From the NCBI RefSeq assembly GCF_001424105.1, contig NZ_LMQH01000004.1, positions 62,298-126,297 on the forward strand: a DNA stretch of 64,000 bases, given 5' to 3'. A program made the translations under genes and the position numbers. This document shows positions 26,570 to 35,956 of the stretch, piece after piece. Source of the DNA: Chryseobacterium sp. Leaf394. Lineage in GTDB: Bacteria > Bacteroidota > Bacteroidia > Flavobacteriales > Weeksellaceae. Numbering within the stretch: the stretch's first letter is position 1; each line of letters starts with the position of its first letter. The notes below the pieces were generated by a model. That model saw only the letters and a program-made list of their open reading frames with translations, was not told where the DNA came from and made no database searches.

Positions 26570-28711
26570 TTACTTCTTCAGATTCTGATCAAAATAATCC
26601 GTTACTTTCTGCATTAAATGTACTCTGTCTTTTCCGGCAACGTTGTGGGGATGACCAGGATACATGAAATAATCCAGCTGAACTCCATTGTCAACTGCGG
26701 ATTTCAGGAATTTTACAGAGTGCTGCCAAACCACAACATCGTCCTGCGCCCCGTGAATCATTAATAATTTTCCTTTTAAATTCTGAACTTTATCCAACAG
26801 ATTTGAAGCTGCGTAACCCTGAGGGTTTTCCTGAGGAGAATCCATGTATCTTTCACCGTACATGATTTCGTACATGCTCCAGTCGATTACCGGACCACCT
26901 GCAACGCCAGCTTTGAACACATCGGGATGACGAAGCATAAAACTGGTTGTCATAAAACCACCAAAGCTCCACCCGTGAATTCCCAATTTTTCTGAGTCTA
27001 CATAAGGAAGAGATTTTAAATAGTCAACTCCTTTCATCTGGTCGTTCATTTCTGTGGTTCCAAGGTTTCTGAATACCGCCTGCTCAAACTTCAGACCACG
27101 GTTGGCAGAACCTCTTCCGTCCATTGTGAAAATAATATAGTCGTTCTGAGCCATATATTCGTACCAAAGATTTCCCGAAGCCGGAAAAGTGTTATTGATC
27201 AGCTGTAAATGCGGCCCATTATATAAATAAACAATAGCCGGATATTTTTTTGTAGCATCAAAATTGGTCGGAAGAATAATCTTTCCGTACAAAATTGTTC
27301 CGTCGTCAGCTTTCAGATTGATATTTTTAATTTCAGGTCTTGCATAATTCTTCAACGGATTTTCTGAGGTTAAAATGTTCTGAATTTTCAAGGTGTTTGT
27401 ATTGATAACATTAACCTTTCTCGGAGTCGAAGCATTTGAATATGTATCGTACAGATAGTTTCCATCGGCACTCAAAATTCCGGCATGCGTTCCTTCAGCA
27501 TCGTCCAGTCTCTGTTTTTTATACGAATTCCAGTTGATTCTGTACAAATGTCTTTCAGTAGGGCTGACTTCTGTCGAAGTGTAATAAATCTCTTTTTTCT
27601 TTTCATTAAATCCTAAAATGTCGGTTACCAGCCAATCCCCTTTTGTAATCTGAGCGACCAAACCTTTCTCTAAACTGTAATGAAACAAATGGTTGTATCC
27701 CGATCTCTGACTTTGCCAGATAAAATCGGTATTAGAATTCGGGAAAAACAAGAGCGGATGCTGTGGCTCAACATATTTATCACTCTTCTCTTCGAATAAA
27801 GTTTTAACTAAATTTCCCGTTGCCGCATCGTACTGATTCATCTGTAAATGATTCTGTCCGCGGTTTAGAATGCCCACAAAAATATATTTTGAATCGGGGC
27901 TCCAGGTAACTGCTGTTAAATACTGATCTTTTTCACCCTCAATTTTCAGGTAAACTGTAGATTCATTTTTAATATTAAAGACACCCAGCGTCACTTCGTG
28001 GGAAGTTTTTCCTGCCATTGGATATTTGATATTGGTGTTGACAGCGGGAGTTACAGACCAGTCGATGATGGGATAATCTGCTACCATCGTCTGATCCATT
28101 CTGTAGAACGCTACCGATTCAGAGTTGGGTGCAGGAAAAATCCCGGTGTCGATGCCGAATTCGTTTCTGTGAACGTTTGACGCTCCGAAAAGGATATTTT
28201 CGTTCGATTCGTTGCTCACCGCAATTGTTTTTCCGTTTTTATTGACGAAAAGATTATTCTTATCTGTAAATGCAAAGGTTTGACTATCATTAAATACTTT
28301 CAGATTCTCTGCACTTTTGGGAGTTTCGGCTGACTTTTTAATTTTCCAGTCGCTGCCCGATTTTTCTACCCAGTTCATTTTACCGTTAGACATAAAATAA
28401 CCTTTGGATGCGCCGGTAAATTTCACCTGCGGAATTCCTTTCATTTTATTTTCTGCCAATCCTTTATTCAGTTGGTTCAAAGAAATCAGAGTATCCTGTT
28501 TTCCTGTTTTAAGATCTGTAATCAGGTAACCGTTTTTCACTGCGTTGATGTAAGATTTGCCATCTGCAGACCATGAGAACTGGGAAATATTTTTCACAGC
28601 CAAATTGGTCCGCATACCATTGACAGCTTCTGCCATCGTGAATTTTTGGGTTTGCGCAAAAGCTGTTCCGCCCAAAACAATCATCATTAAAGATAATTTA
28701 TGTAGTTTCAT
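26570..28711 (-). CDS. S9 family peptidase, dipeptidyl-peptidase IV type
   Basis: Exported serine peptidase of 713 residues. The N-terminus MKLHKLSLMMIVLGGTAFAQ is a signal peptide. A beta-propeller DPP-IV N-terminal domain covers about 100-470. The alpha/beta hydrolase domain follows, with the nucleophile in HGWSFGGFMT (Ser582), the Asp of GAQDDVV (about Asp657 or 658) and the His of GHPHNV (about His689). Dipeptidyl peptidases remove N-terminal Xaa-Pro dipeptides; the fine specificity cannot be read. It is probably periplasmic, since no C-terminal type IX sorting sequence is seen. The spacer beyond its start is long. Confidence 0.92.
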   Translation of the reverse strand: MKLHKLSLMMIVLGGTAFAQTQKFTMAEAVNGMRTNLAVKNISQFSWSADGKSYINAVKNGYLITDLKTGKQDTLISLNQLNKGLAENKMKGIPQVKFTGASKGYFMSNGKMNWVEKSGSDWKIKKSAETPKSAENLKVFNDSQTFAFTDKNNLFVNKNGKTIAVSNESNENILFGASNVHRNEFGIDTGIFPAPNSESVAFYRMDQTMVADYPIIDWSVTPAVNTNIKYPMAGKTSHEVTLGVFNIKNESTVYLKIEGEKDQYLTAVTWSPDSKYIFVGILNRGQNHLQMNQYDAATGNLVKTLFEEKSDKYVEPQHPLLFFPNSNTDFIWQSQRSGYNHLFHYSLEKGLVAQITKGDWLVTDILGFNEKKKEIYYTSTEVSPTERHLYRINWNSYKKQRLDDAEGTHAGILSADGNYLYDTYSNASTPRKVNVINTNTLKIQNILTSENPLKNYARPEIKNINLKADDGTILYGKIILPTNFDATKKYPAIVYLYNGPHLQLINNTFPASGNLWYEYMAQNDYIIFTMDGRGSANRGLKFEQAVFRNLGTTEMNDQMKGVDYLKSLPYVDSEKLGIHGWSFGGFMTTSFMLRHPDVFKAGVAGGPVIDWSMYEIMYGERYMDSPQENPQGYAASNLLDKVQNLKGKLLMIHGAQDDVVVWQHSVKFLKSAVDNGVQLDYFMYPGHPHNVAGKDRVHLMQKVTDYFDQNLKK

Positions 28712-29081
28712 AAGTAAAATTTCATTTTTTTATAAATAATACCTCACCGGAGATGCAGACAATTGCTGATTAAACCATATTTGTACCACCGGTTTCATTA
28801 TATTCAATAGAATCTTCCAAAAATAAGAAATAAATATCAGCCATTAAAAAGTCATTTAATGATGAATGTTTTATATTCAAAATGAATTTTTAAACTTTCC
28901 AAAAAAATTTTTGTAAACACGATAAAAGTCCTGCTCAGCTCCTGAGTGGCGAGATCTTATAAATATTTACATTTTATTAAATGATCTGAAACTGAAAATT
29001 CAAGTACACTCTAAGTCTTCAATTGTCTGATCATTTTCCTATGATTACTGCACTGAAATAATAAATAAATTTAAAAAGTGC
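28712..29081. other. Spacer upstream of the divergent peptidase and cold-shock genes
   Basis: About 370 AT-rich bases with no gene. It contains a small hairpin CTCAG-CTC-CTGAG (28934-28946) in a locally GC-richer island, and must hold the promoter of the minus-strand peptidase. Nothing else recognisable. Confidence 0.4.
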
Positions 29082-29110
29082 TTGTTTTCAATATATTATG
29101 TGTACATTTG
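29082..29110 (+). promoter_or_regulatory. Promoter of the cold-shock gene
   Basis: TTG at 29082-29084 and TACATTTG at 29103-29110 match the Bacteroidota -33 (TTG) and -7 (TAnnTTTG) elements with an 18-base spacer. Transcription would begin near 29116, giving a leader of roughly 265 bases. Confidence 0.65.
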
Positions 29111-29115
29111 TAGAA

Positions 29116-29380
29116 TAATCAGGCACCTGCCGACGCTTACTCTGAAACTTCTGAGTTTACTCATTCTATCAGTCTTCGCTTTTACAGTCGCTAATTTTTG
29201 TCGTCACAGAACAGGTGCAGTACCTTTTTTCAACCTGAATAAGTTCAGGATCTAAAAATTTCCAACATCATTTTTTGCTTACAAATCGATTTATTACAGT
29301 TTTGACCTGCTGATCAGAACGGTAATGGCAACAGCCAAACAATTTTTCAGCAAATACAATAATTTTTTTAATACAATACA
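29116..29380 (+). promoter_or_regulatory. Long structured 5' leader of the cold-shock gene
   Basis: A long untranslated leader with internal pairing: GCACCTG (29123-29129) with CAGGTGC (29212-29218); AAACT/AGTTT (29145-29158) around TCTG; and CCTGAA/TTCAGG (29234-29249) around TAAG. Long leaders that refold at low temperature are known for E. coli cspA; whether this one works alike is inference. It could also host a separate small RNA. Confidence 0.5.
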
Positions 29381-29572
29381 ATGCAACAAGGAACAGTAAA
29401 ATTCTTTAACGACACCAAAGGATTTGGTTTTATTACACCATCAACAGGCGGTCAGGACGTTTTCGTACACTCTTCAGGATTAGTAGATACTATCCGTGAA
29501 AATGATGTAGTAACATTCGACCTACAGAACGGAGCAAAAGGCGTTAACGCAGTTAACGTGAAAAAAGCGTAA
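29381..29572 (+). CDS. Cold-shock domain protein
   Basis: Single-stranded nucleic-acid-binding protein of 63 residues, slightly shorter than E. coli CspA (70). The RNA-binding motifs are present: GFGFI (RNP1, about 14-18) and VFVHSS (RNP2, about 27-32), with the start MQQGTVKFFNDTKGFGF. It melts RNA secondary structure and chaperones transcripts. A long leader precedes it and a strong terminator follows, so it is monocistronic. Whether it is cold-induced or constitutive cannot be told. Confidence 0.95.
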   Translation: MQQGTVKFFNDTKGFGFITPSTGGQDVFVHSSGLVDTIRENDVVTFDLQNGAKGVNAVNVKKA

Positions 29573-29605
29573 TCTCAGAAGACCAATCATCTTCATTAGT
29601 GATAC

Positions 29606-29637
29606 AGGCAGATAATTTATTTTATCTGCCTTTTTTT
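29606..29637 (+). terminator. Terminator of the cold-shock gene
   Basis: AGGCAGATAA (29606-29615) pairs perfectly with TTATCTGCCT (29622-29631), followed by seven T residues. A clear intrinsic terminator. Confidence 0.9.
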
Positions 29638-29837
29638 GTGCTGATCAGATACATACTGCTATCATCGCAGTATGATTAGTTTTTTTTCAGCTCTTACAAA
29701 ATTAAAAATTCAGCAACATAATCCCATCTTACCCATTACTTCCGCACAAATATTATTAAAAAAATAAAAATATTATTACTATATAGAATATTTACAATAT
29801 TTTTAATGCTTTAAAAATTAGAATCTCAATATATAGT

Positions 29838-31793
29838 ATGAAAAAAGTATTGTACTCCATTGCGGCCCTTCTGGGCTTTTTTGGCATCTCGCATGCCCAA
29901 CATCTAGAGTGCGGAAATGAACACGTCAGCTACGAAGAATTTCTTTCGCAGCGTGAACTGGCCAATAAAATTTTATCCAAAAACGGCAACTCCAAAAACA
30001 CTCAGCTCATCACCTACGTTGCTGTGCAGGCACATTTGATAGGCATGAACGATGGTACTGGATACGTATCTGCCAACGGTCTTAATAATGCGCTGTCCGA
30101 ACTTAACAGAAAATTCGCAGCTTTTAATGTGCAGTTCTATTTTAAAGGTTCCGACTTCCTTTACTATCCCAATTCACTTTACCACAGCGGAAACCAGACT
30201 GATGCGGAAACATTGACCTTCAGTCAGCAAAACAGCTCCAATAATTCTATGAACCTATTTCTTGCCAACAGCGTAAAAAGAGGCGGTTCGGGCGTAGGTG
30301 GCTGGTCGTATGTAGCACCATCCAATCAAAGCAACAACATTACTTGGGTTGTGAACGGACAGTTGGATGATGATAAAACAACCCCACATGAATTCGGGCA
30401 TTATTTTGGGCTTTCACATACCTTTAACAATTCTACAAATTCTACAGTAAGCAACCGTGAACTGGTGACAAGAAATTTCAGCGAACCACTTCCAAGACTT
30501 TCTGCCAATTGTGACACCAAGGGAGATTTCATCTGCGATACTCCTTCAGATCCACGTGGAGCCGCAAACGCAACAACGAGCAACTGCGCTTATACAGGAA
30601 CAGCGACCGATGCAAACAGTGATCTTTTTGCTCCGCTGATGAACAATATGATGGATTATAATTTCTGTGCACCGTACTTTTTCACTACGGGACAATACAA
30701 CAGGATGCAAAATGTAGGATTGCCTATTGTTACCAACTCAAACACATTTACATTGAATGCTCCTGAGACACCTCAGCCTGTTCCTTCGGGAATTACTGCC
30801 TCATCATCAGATTACACCAACCAGTTTGCTTTAAACTGGGTTGATAATTCTACAGTTGAAACAGGATATCTTGTTGAGGCAAAAGCAGAAGGCAGCACTG
30901 TTTACATACCTGTAAAAGGCGTGATGAAAAATGCAGTTACGGCCAATAATTTTTCTAAATTAACAGCAGGACTGAAATATAATTTCAGAATAAAAGCTTC
31001 CAATACAAAGACCAATTATTCTGTGGAATCTGCTCTCATCCAGTTCCCGGCACTTTGTGGCAACAACAATATTACATCATGCTCTCCTCACAACGGGATA
31101 GATGCCAGTTATAATATAGAAAATGTAAAGCTTACACAGAACAACATTACACTCTTGCAAAACCTCAACAGCAACTGTTCGGGAAGTGCTATCGGCAACT
31201 ACTTCAGTACGCACATCGCCAACGTGGCAGCCGGCACCAGCGTAACACTGGAGGCTAAAGCAAAAGCAAACTCCAATACAGGAAGTGCCTATTCACCATT
31301 CGTTAAAGTATATGTTGACTGGAATCAAGACAGTATTTTCGATGAGGTTACAGAAAAAGTAATAGAAAACACAGGTTTTAACGGGATTACACAAAACTTC
31401 CTCATTCCATCAACTGTACCAACAGGATCTTACCGCATGAGAATAGCCTTCACAGCTTCAACATCCGAATATGCCGCAATAACTCCCTGTCGGGTTTCTT
31501 ATGGGGAAATTGAAGATTATCAGCTGGCCATAACCAACGGAAATCTAAGCACGATAGAAAATCAGCCTGAAAAAGCAGGCATTTATCCTAATCCGGTAGA
31601 TGATATTCTTTATATTAAATCTAATCAGAAATACAAAGAATTCAGTCTCTATTCTGCTGAAGGGAGACTGGTGATGAAAGGTGATATACTGGATAATAAG
31701 ATTAATGTTTCAAGTCTTGAAAAAGGTTATTATGTAGTTGAAATTTCAGATAATAAAGCAAATTCAGTAAGACATAAAATTCTGAAGAAGTAA
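29838..31793 (+). CDS. Secreted M43-like metalloprotease with GEVED domain and T9SS tail
   Basis: Exported zinc protease of 651 residues. Signal peptide 1-20 (MKKVLYSIAALLGFFGISHA). The catalytic region holds HEFGHYFGLSHTF with His184, Glu185 and His188 and the third ligand His194, and a Met-turn in NNMMDYNFC near 271. Then come a fibronectin type III-like domain (about 312-400), a GEVED domain (about 405-570, ending GEIEDYQLAI) and a C-terminal type IX secretion signal (about 580-651: IYPNPVDDILYIKS and SLEKGYYVVEI). It is likely secreted to the surface or medium. Pappalysin-like M43 proteases cleave proteins at various sites. It converges on the first cassette across a shared terminator. 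Confidence 0.9.
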   Translation: MKKVLYSIAALLGFFGISHAQHLECGNEHVSYEEFLSQRELANKILSKNGNSKNTQLITYVAVQAHLIGMNDGTGYVSANGLNNALSELNRKFAAFNVQFYFKGSDFLYYPNSLYHSGNQTDAETLTFSQQNSSNNSMNLFLANSVKRGGSGVGGWSYVAPSNQSNNITWVVNGQLDDDKTTPHEFGHYFGLSHTFNNSTNSTVSNRELVTRNFSEPLPRLSANCDTKGDFICDTPSDPRGAANATTSNCAYTGTATDANSDLFAPLMNNMMDYNFCAPYFFTTGQYNRMQNVGLPIVTNSNTFTLNAPETPQPVPSGITASSSDYTNQFALNWVDNSTVETGYLVEAKAEGSTVYIPVKGVMKNAVTANNFSKLTAGLKYNFRIKASNTKTNYSVESALIQFPALCGNNNITSCSPHNGIDASYNIENVKLTQNNITLLQNLNSNCSGSAIGNYFSTHIANVAAGTSVTLEAKAKANSNTGSAYSPFVKVYVDWNQDSIFDEVTEKVIENTGFNGITQNFLIPSTVPTGSYRMRIAFTASTSEYAAITPCRVSYGEIEDYQLAITNGNLSTIENQPEKAGIYPNPVDDILYIKSNQKYKEFSLYSAEGRLVMKGDILDNKINVSSLEKGYYVVEISDNKANSVRHKILKK

Positions 31794-31829
31794 TTACAAT
31801 TTTAAACTGAGCAAAATTTAAATAAATAA

Positions 31830-31857
31830 AATTCCGCCCCTTTGCAGAGGCGGAATT
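31830..31857. terminator. Bidirectional terminator between protease and cassette 1
   Basis: AATTCCGCC (31830-31838) pairs with GGCGGAATT (31849-31857), flanked by A-rich and T-rich runs. It can end both the protease transcript and the minus-strand cassette transcript. Confidence 0.8.
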
Positions 31858-31883
31858 GTTATTAAAAAGAAATTCTTATTTGA

Positions 31884-32468
31884 CTAAGGTTTAGTCCAGA
31901 ATGCCCATTCTCTACCGTTGTAAACAGCTAACTGATTGGTGGAAGTTACATAAACCATCATTCCCGCACTTGGTGAAGGGATGTCTGTATGTGAGTTTAC
32001 TCTTGGCAGAACCATTGCCTTAGAAGTATCAGATAGAACCAAAATACCCGGAGTACTGTCAGTTTGTGGCGTCCCTCCCAAAGTACCGATTGTTGCTTTT
32101 GCACTTAGACTTTCAGCATTGGTATCAGGTATATTTGCTGTTGTAGGTGCAAGTGCACCCGCAGACAGATCCTGCCAGATTGTTGCAGATGCAGGTGTGG
32201 TAACCGTTCTGCGGTATTTCACTTTCTGATCTGCTGAATCGAATATAAAAGTTCCCAATGCCAAGGTAGTGGGGTTAGCATTAACTACATCAGTTGCTGA
32301 ACTTACCCAAGGCAAAACGATGCCCTTATTTCCTCCTGTAGCATTACCAAACTCTACGGAAACAGATGAGTTTACCGGATTGGTATTGGGTGTTGTTTTA
32401 CCGATGGTCACCTGAGCCAAACTCAAGGCTGAAACCAAACTTAATGATAATATGATATATTTTTTCAT
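31884..32468 (-). CDS. Cassette 1 gene C: exported two-module protein
   Basis: Protein of 194 residues. Signal peptide MKKYIILSLSLVSALSLAQ. The mature part has two related modules: KGIVLPWV with GTFIFDSADQKVKY and a Trp-Gln-Asp end (about 50-105), then KAMVLPRV with AGMMVYVTSTNQLAVYNG and the end WAFWTKP (about 145-194). I know no assigned family. The longer frame starting at 32537 would overlap the B gene by 56 bases; the ATG at 32468 is preferred because it opens the signal peptide and leaves 13 bases after the B stop. It is the last gene of the cassette. Confidence 0.8.
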   Translation of the reverse strand: MKKYIILSLSLVSALSLAQVTIGKTTPNTNPVNSSVSVEFGNATGGNKGIVLPWVSSATDVVNANPTTLALGTFIFDSADQKVKYRRTVTTPASATIWQDLSAGALAPTTANIPDTNAESLSAKATIGTLGGTPQTDSTPGILVLSDTSKAMVLPRVNSHTDIPSPSAGMMVYVTSTNQLAVYNGREWAFWTKP

Positions 32469-32481
32469 TTTTTTTAAACTT

Positions 32482-34866
32482 TTACTGGTTAAAATTATCA
32501 CAGGTTTGTCTTGTATAACAGAACCATCCTGTTCCATCGTAGATTTTCAGACAGTTTTCTGTTGTATCATAAACTGCCATTCCGATAACAGCGTTACCAG
32601 CCGTTGTGATCGCGTTCACCTGTGCTGTCGTAAGCCTATTAATGACAAAGCCTGTAGATCTTGAATCCAAAACCGTGTGTGCACTTTTGATTTTCATTGG
32701 CCAGTTTCCGTTTGTACCTGCTCTGTTTAATGAAGTAAAACCGTGCGAAACATCGATACCCGTAGCTGTACTTGCCGGTCTGAAACACCTTGAACATTCA
32801 GCATCCGTGGTGAGTGCATTTTGCGAAGTACCAATTTCCTGCCCTATGTCTGCAGTTAATGGCGCAGGAATATCTGTGTTATCTGCAAGACCTGCTAAAT
32901 TTGAAGGGTTCGTTGCTGCATTAAGATTATTCCCGGCGTTATTTACCAACTGCGGAACTCCGTTTGCAGAAGCCGACGTGCTGATGATACCAGTTGGAGT
33001 TCCTGTTGTTACTCCGTCGTAGATTACTCTTATCTGACCACGTAAAGCGGGTGTAGGATGATTTAACGGATAAATTTGATTATACCTCACAACCTCTGTA
33101 CCCTCCAAAGCATCAGCGCAGCCATCGTTATCTGAGTCTGCATCAAGACTGTTAGGGATGCCGTCAGCATCTGCATCGCATCCGAATGGAGCAAGAACGA
33201 TGTTGTCAATACCGAGATCATTACCGCTACTACCGCTTCCCTGCTGATTTACTATTTCTATTGTAACAGTACCAGTAGTTGCAGTAAATTCCATACTTAT
33301 TCTTCTCCAGACATCATCATTTGCCATTCCGGATAAAGAAGAGTTTGTGGTAGCCAACACGGCATTAGTGGCATCTCTGATTACAAGTTGAAGTCTTGGT
33401 ATATCTGCAAGATTATCTGCAAGACCAGCCATATCAATTCTGAATCTGTAATTTCGTCCGGGAACTACAGCCAGATTAGTAACTCTGTATATTGGCTGAT
33501 TTAAACTTGCTGCAGAACCTACATTGATCATTAGATACCTGCCATTTACACTACCAGCAGTGATATCATTATACCCAGCATCTTTATTCAGAGTAGGACT
33601 TAAGTTGGTTTTAGTATACGTTGCACTACGTGCATTAGAAGTTGTAATTGCATAACTGCCATCCTGCGGATCTGTGATAACCTGTGTATGAAGCTGCACA
33701 TTATTATCAGGACTTGTAAGTGGCGCTGTTGCCGACACTGCATTTGTTCCAAAATCATTGCTGAATACAGGAGTACCTTCTGTCCTGGTGGTACAGTTGT
33801 TTTCAACCGTATCCAAAATACCGTCATTATCATCATCCAAATCTAATCTGTTAGGAATCCCGTCACCATCAGAATCAGTACTGTCTGCAAGAACGGTAAC
33901 TGAAATATTAACTGGATTAGACGTAGATGGGTTACTTGCACCATCTAAAATATAATTATCTTTAATGGTGTAAGGAATTGTAGCAACACCTGTAAATGTA
34001 GGAACGGGTGTAAAAGTAACTACACCATTAGCAACAGACCATGTACCTTGGGCAGTATTCAATGTTGTCTCAACAGCTGGTGTCGATGGATCCAAATCTA
34101 CTGTATTTGGATTAACAAGTCCATCAGGATCGGAATCGTTTACAGCAACGTTTAGAGAAACAGGAATACCTTGAAGTGTACTGGTATTATCAGCCACTGC
34201 TACCGGCACTGCATTAATAGCATTTGCAGTAACAGATAACTGTACTGTTTCAAATAATAACAGATTGGCAGCAGAAGTACTGGTAGCTGCTGAGTTTGTT
34301 CCAGGCCTGAAAACCAACGTTTGTGTAGTTGCTGGTGCTGTGAATCTAAATCTGAAAGTACCCCAAGTTCTCACAGGAACCGAGGATACATTCTGCACTG
34401 GATTTGCACCAATCTGATAGCTGAAAAAATCAATATATCGACCTGCATAAGCTCCTCCATTTCCTGTAGCATTAGTAGTTGCCGTAAGCGCATATACAAT
34501 AACTTCATACTGCCTGCCGATAACCAAAGATCCTAAAGTGGTACTGAGAGATTCTTCTTGTCCAGCAGTTCCAACATCTCGAATTGAAATCCATCTGGTA
34601 TTCCCATTTGGGGCATTTGGTAAAGTTACTACAGTACCTGTACCATTGATGTTATTAGTCCAGGCTGCCCCACCACCAGCAGTGTTGGTATCCGCAGCAA
34701 TTGTTGTACTTGAAATATCAGGTGTACCGGATCCATTAGTCCAACCTGTCGGTACACAAGTTGAACAGTTTGCTGTTGCAGAACTTGAAGGCACCGTTTG
34801 AGCCAATATTAAACTACAGCTCAGCAAAAGTATAGAGAAAAATAGTTTCTCAATTTTTAAAATCAT
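32482..34866 (-). CDS. Cassette 1 gene B: large exported protein with TSP3 and CshA-like repeats
   Basis: Exported protein of 794 residues. Signal peptide 1-23 ending LILAQ. The head (about 24-215) is homologous to that of cassette 2 (CVPTGWTNGSGTPD). A CshA-type fibril repeat spans about 217-325 (AVADNTSTLQGIPVSL through ATIPYTIKDN). Thrombospondin type 3 calcium repeats are DSDGDGIPNRLDLDDDNDGI (331-350) and ADADGIPNSLDADSDNDGC (second, after a jelly-roll-like domain). The tail (about 705-794) ends GMAVYDTTENCLKIYDGTGW plus a Cys-bearing end, the same module as in gene C. No type IX sorting tail is seen. Probably a calcium-stiffened surface or secreted protein. Confidence 0.8.
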   Translation of the reverse strand: MILKIEKLFFSILLLSCSLILAQTVPSSSATANCSTCVPTGWTNGSGTPDISSTTIAADTNTAGGGAAWTNNINGTGTVVTLPNAPNGNTRWISIRDVGTAGQEESLSTTLGSLVIGRQYEVIVYALTATTNATGNGGAYAGRYIDFFSYQIGANPVQNVSSVPVRTWGTFRFRFTAPATTQTLVFRPGTNSAATSTSAANLLLFETVQLSVTANAINAVPVAVADNTSTLQGIPVSLNVAVNDSDPDGLVNPNTVDLDPSTPAVETTLNTAQGTWSVANGVVTFTPVPTFTGVATIPYTIKDNYILDGASNPSTSNPVNISVTVLADSTDSDGDGIPNRLDLDDDNDGILDTVENNCTTRTEGTPVFSNDFGTNAVSATAPLTSPDNNVQLHTQVITDPQDGSYAITTSNARSATYTKTNLSPTLNKDAGYNDITAGSVNGRYLMINVGSAASLNQPIYRVTNLAVVPGRNYRFRIDMAGLADNLADIPRLQLVIRDATNAVLATTNSSLSGMANDDVWRRISMEFTATTGTVTIEIVNQQGSGSSGNDLGIDNIVLAPFGCDADADGIPNSLDADSDNDGCADALEGTEVVRYNQIYPLNHPTPALRGQIRVIYDGVTTGTPTGIISTSASANGVPQLVNNAGNNLNAATNPSNLAGLADNTDIPAPLTADIGQEIGTSQNALTTDAECSRCFRPASTATGIDVSHGFTSLNRAGTNGNWPMKIKSAHTVLDSRSTGFVINRLTTAQVNAITTAGNAVIGMAVYDTTENCLKIYDGTGWFCYTRQTCDNFNQ

Positions 34867-34933
34867 ATGGAAAGTATTAATTTAATTATTAAAAATGAAT
34901 TTCATTGTTATAAATAAAATTCGCAAACAAGAA

Positions 34934-35623
34934 TTAAATAATACATGGTGGTGGCCTTGAAGAATAAGTTTTAGAATATCCGAACGTTTTAGACCGGGTA
35001 TTGAAATAGAAATTATTATTGTTAAAAATAAGAATGAGGACTGACCTAAACTCTACATTTTCAACTAAATGGCTGTTGAGAGAATGATTCTGAGAATTCG
35101 GAACAATAAAATTAACCTGTTCTGAGTTTCCGGAGTAAAAGAAATTTCGTGAGGTAGGGTTTTTTAAAGAAATTCCACTTTCAGCTGCTTTTTTCTCATT
35201 TTTTTCCAACTGAGCCAACAGAGTTTTATCAATCTGAATAGGTTGTTTCCCACGTGCAATTTTGACCTCTTCAGACAGGGTTTTCGTTTTCTTTTCTGAA
35301 GTGATTAAAACCGTATGCTCATCTGCACTGTAACTGATGAAAGCTACAAGTTTTGTTTTCTTGTCATTTACAACCGTATTAAAAGACTCATCTGCAGAAT
35401 AAATCTGTGCTTTGCCGATAACAGCGATCTGTGTCCCAGCGGAAATTTTAGCCGTGAGACTATCCTGTGCCGAAAAAAAGGAAAAAAGGAAGAAAAAAAG
35501 AAAAATACAAAGCCCCCGAAAGGTCGGCAGGATTTTGAAAGCTGCCCAAAATTGAAATTTGAAATCTTCGCAAACGCCTTTCAATACTTTGTTTTTTGGT
35601 TCTGCAAAATTAGCAATAAGCAA
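34934..35623 (-). CDS. Cassette 1 gene A: exported RPPP-tailed protein, possible arrest peptide
   Basis: Protein of 229 residues. A 30-odd residue N-terminal stretch precedes a hydrophobic core (GLCIFLFFFLFSFFSAQ) that ends as a signal peptide. The first mature motif is KAQIYSADESFN, shared with the other two A proteins. The middle is Lys/Ser/Asn-rich and poorly conserved. The C-terminus is FGYSKTYSSRPPPCII, with Arg223 and Pro224-226 three residues from the end. This layout (signal sequence, variable middle, conserved Arg-Pro-Pro tail, large exported protein next) resembles secretion-monitoring arrest peptides. Gene B starts 67 bases later. Confidence 0.75.
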   Translation of the reverse strand: MLIANFAEPKNKVLKGVCEDFKFQFWAAFKILPTFRGLCIFLFFFLFSFFSAQDSLTAKISAGTQIAVIGKAQIYSADESFNTVVNDKKTKLVAFISYSADEHTVLITSEKKTKTLSEEVKIARGKQPIQIDKTLLAQLEKNEKKAAESGISLKNPTSRNFFYSGNSEQVNFIVPNSQNHSLNSHLVENVEFRSVLILIFNNNNFYFNTRSKTFGYSKTYSSRPPPCII

Positions 35624-35956
35624 TAAGACAACAATAAATCGTTATTTTTTACAACAAATAAACATAATTAAGATATTAATTTAAAATCAATAACCGATAC
35701 AGTTTAAAATTTAAACCAGATCACCTGCTCTGTTGAAAAATAATTATACTAAAACCCCATAAATAAAGGACTTTAGAGCATTTTTATTTTAATTTATGTT
35801 CATATTGAGAAATTTTCCTGAAAATATTTTGTGTTTTATCCCGAAAAACAAAAGCCAATGATAAAGTTTCGTCCGTAATCGGAAAATTGTTCCGGTAACA
35901 GCACAAAAAAGCGACAACCTGAGGCTGCCGCTATTGAGATTTAAATGAAATATTTA
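35624..35956. other. Spacer between cassettes 2 and 1
   Basis: 333 AT-rich bases with no gene; it holds the cassette 2 terminator and must hold the cassette 1 promoter. No convincing TAnnTTTG and TTG pair was found. Confidence 0.4.
35909..35933 (-). terminator. Terminator of cassette 2
   Basis: On the minus strand AGCGGCA pairs with TGTCGCT (one G-T pair) and is followed by TTTTTTGTGC. It lies 24 bases after the cassette 2 gene C stop. Confidence 0.75.

Noticed and set aside
28934..28946. Short CTCAG/CTGAG hairpin as a terminator
   Set aside because: Five pairs only, no T run and no gene ending nearby.
32606..33022. 138-codon plus-strand frame antisense to the cassette 1 B gene
   Set aside because: It is antisense to a long exported protein with clear repeats and has no recognisable start region; regular codon composition in B explains it.
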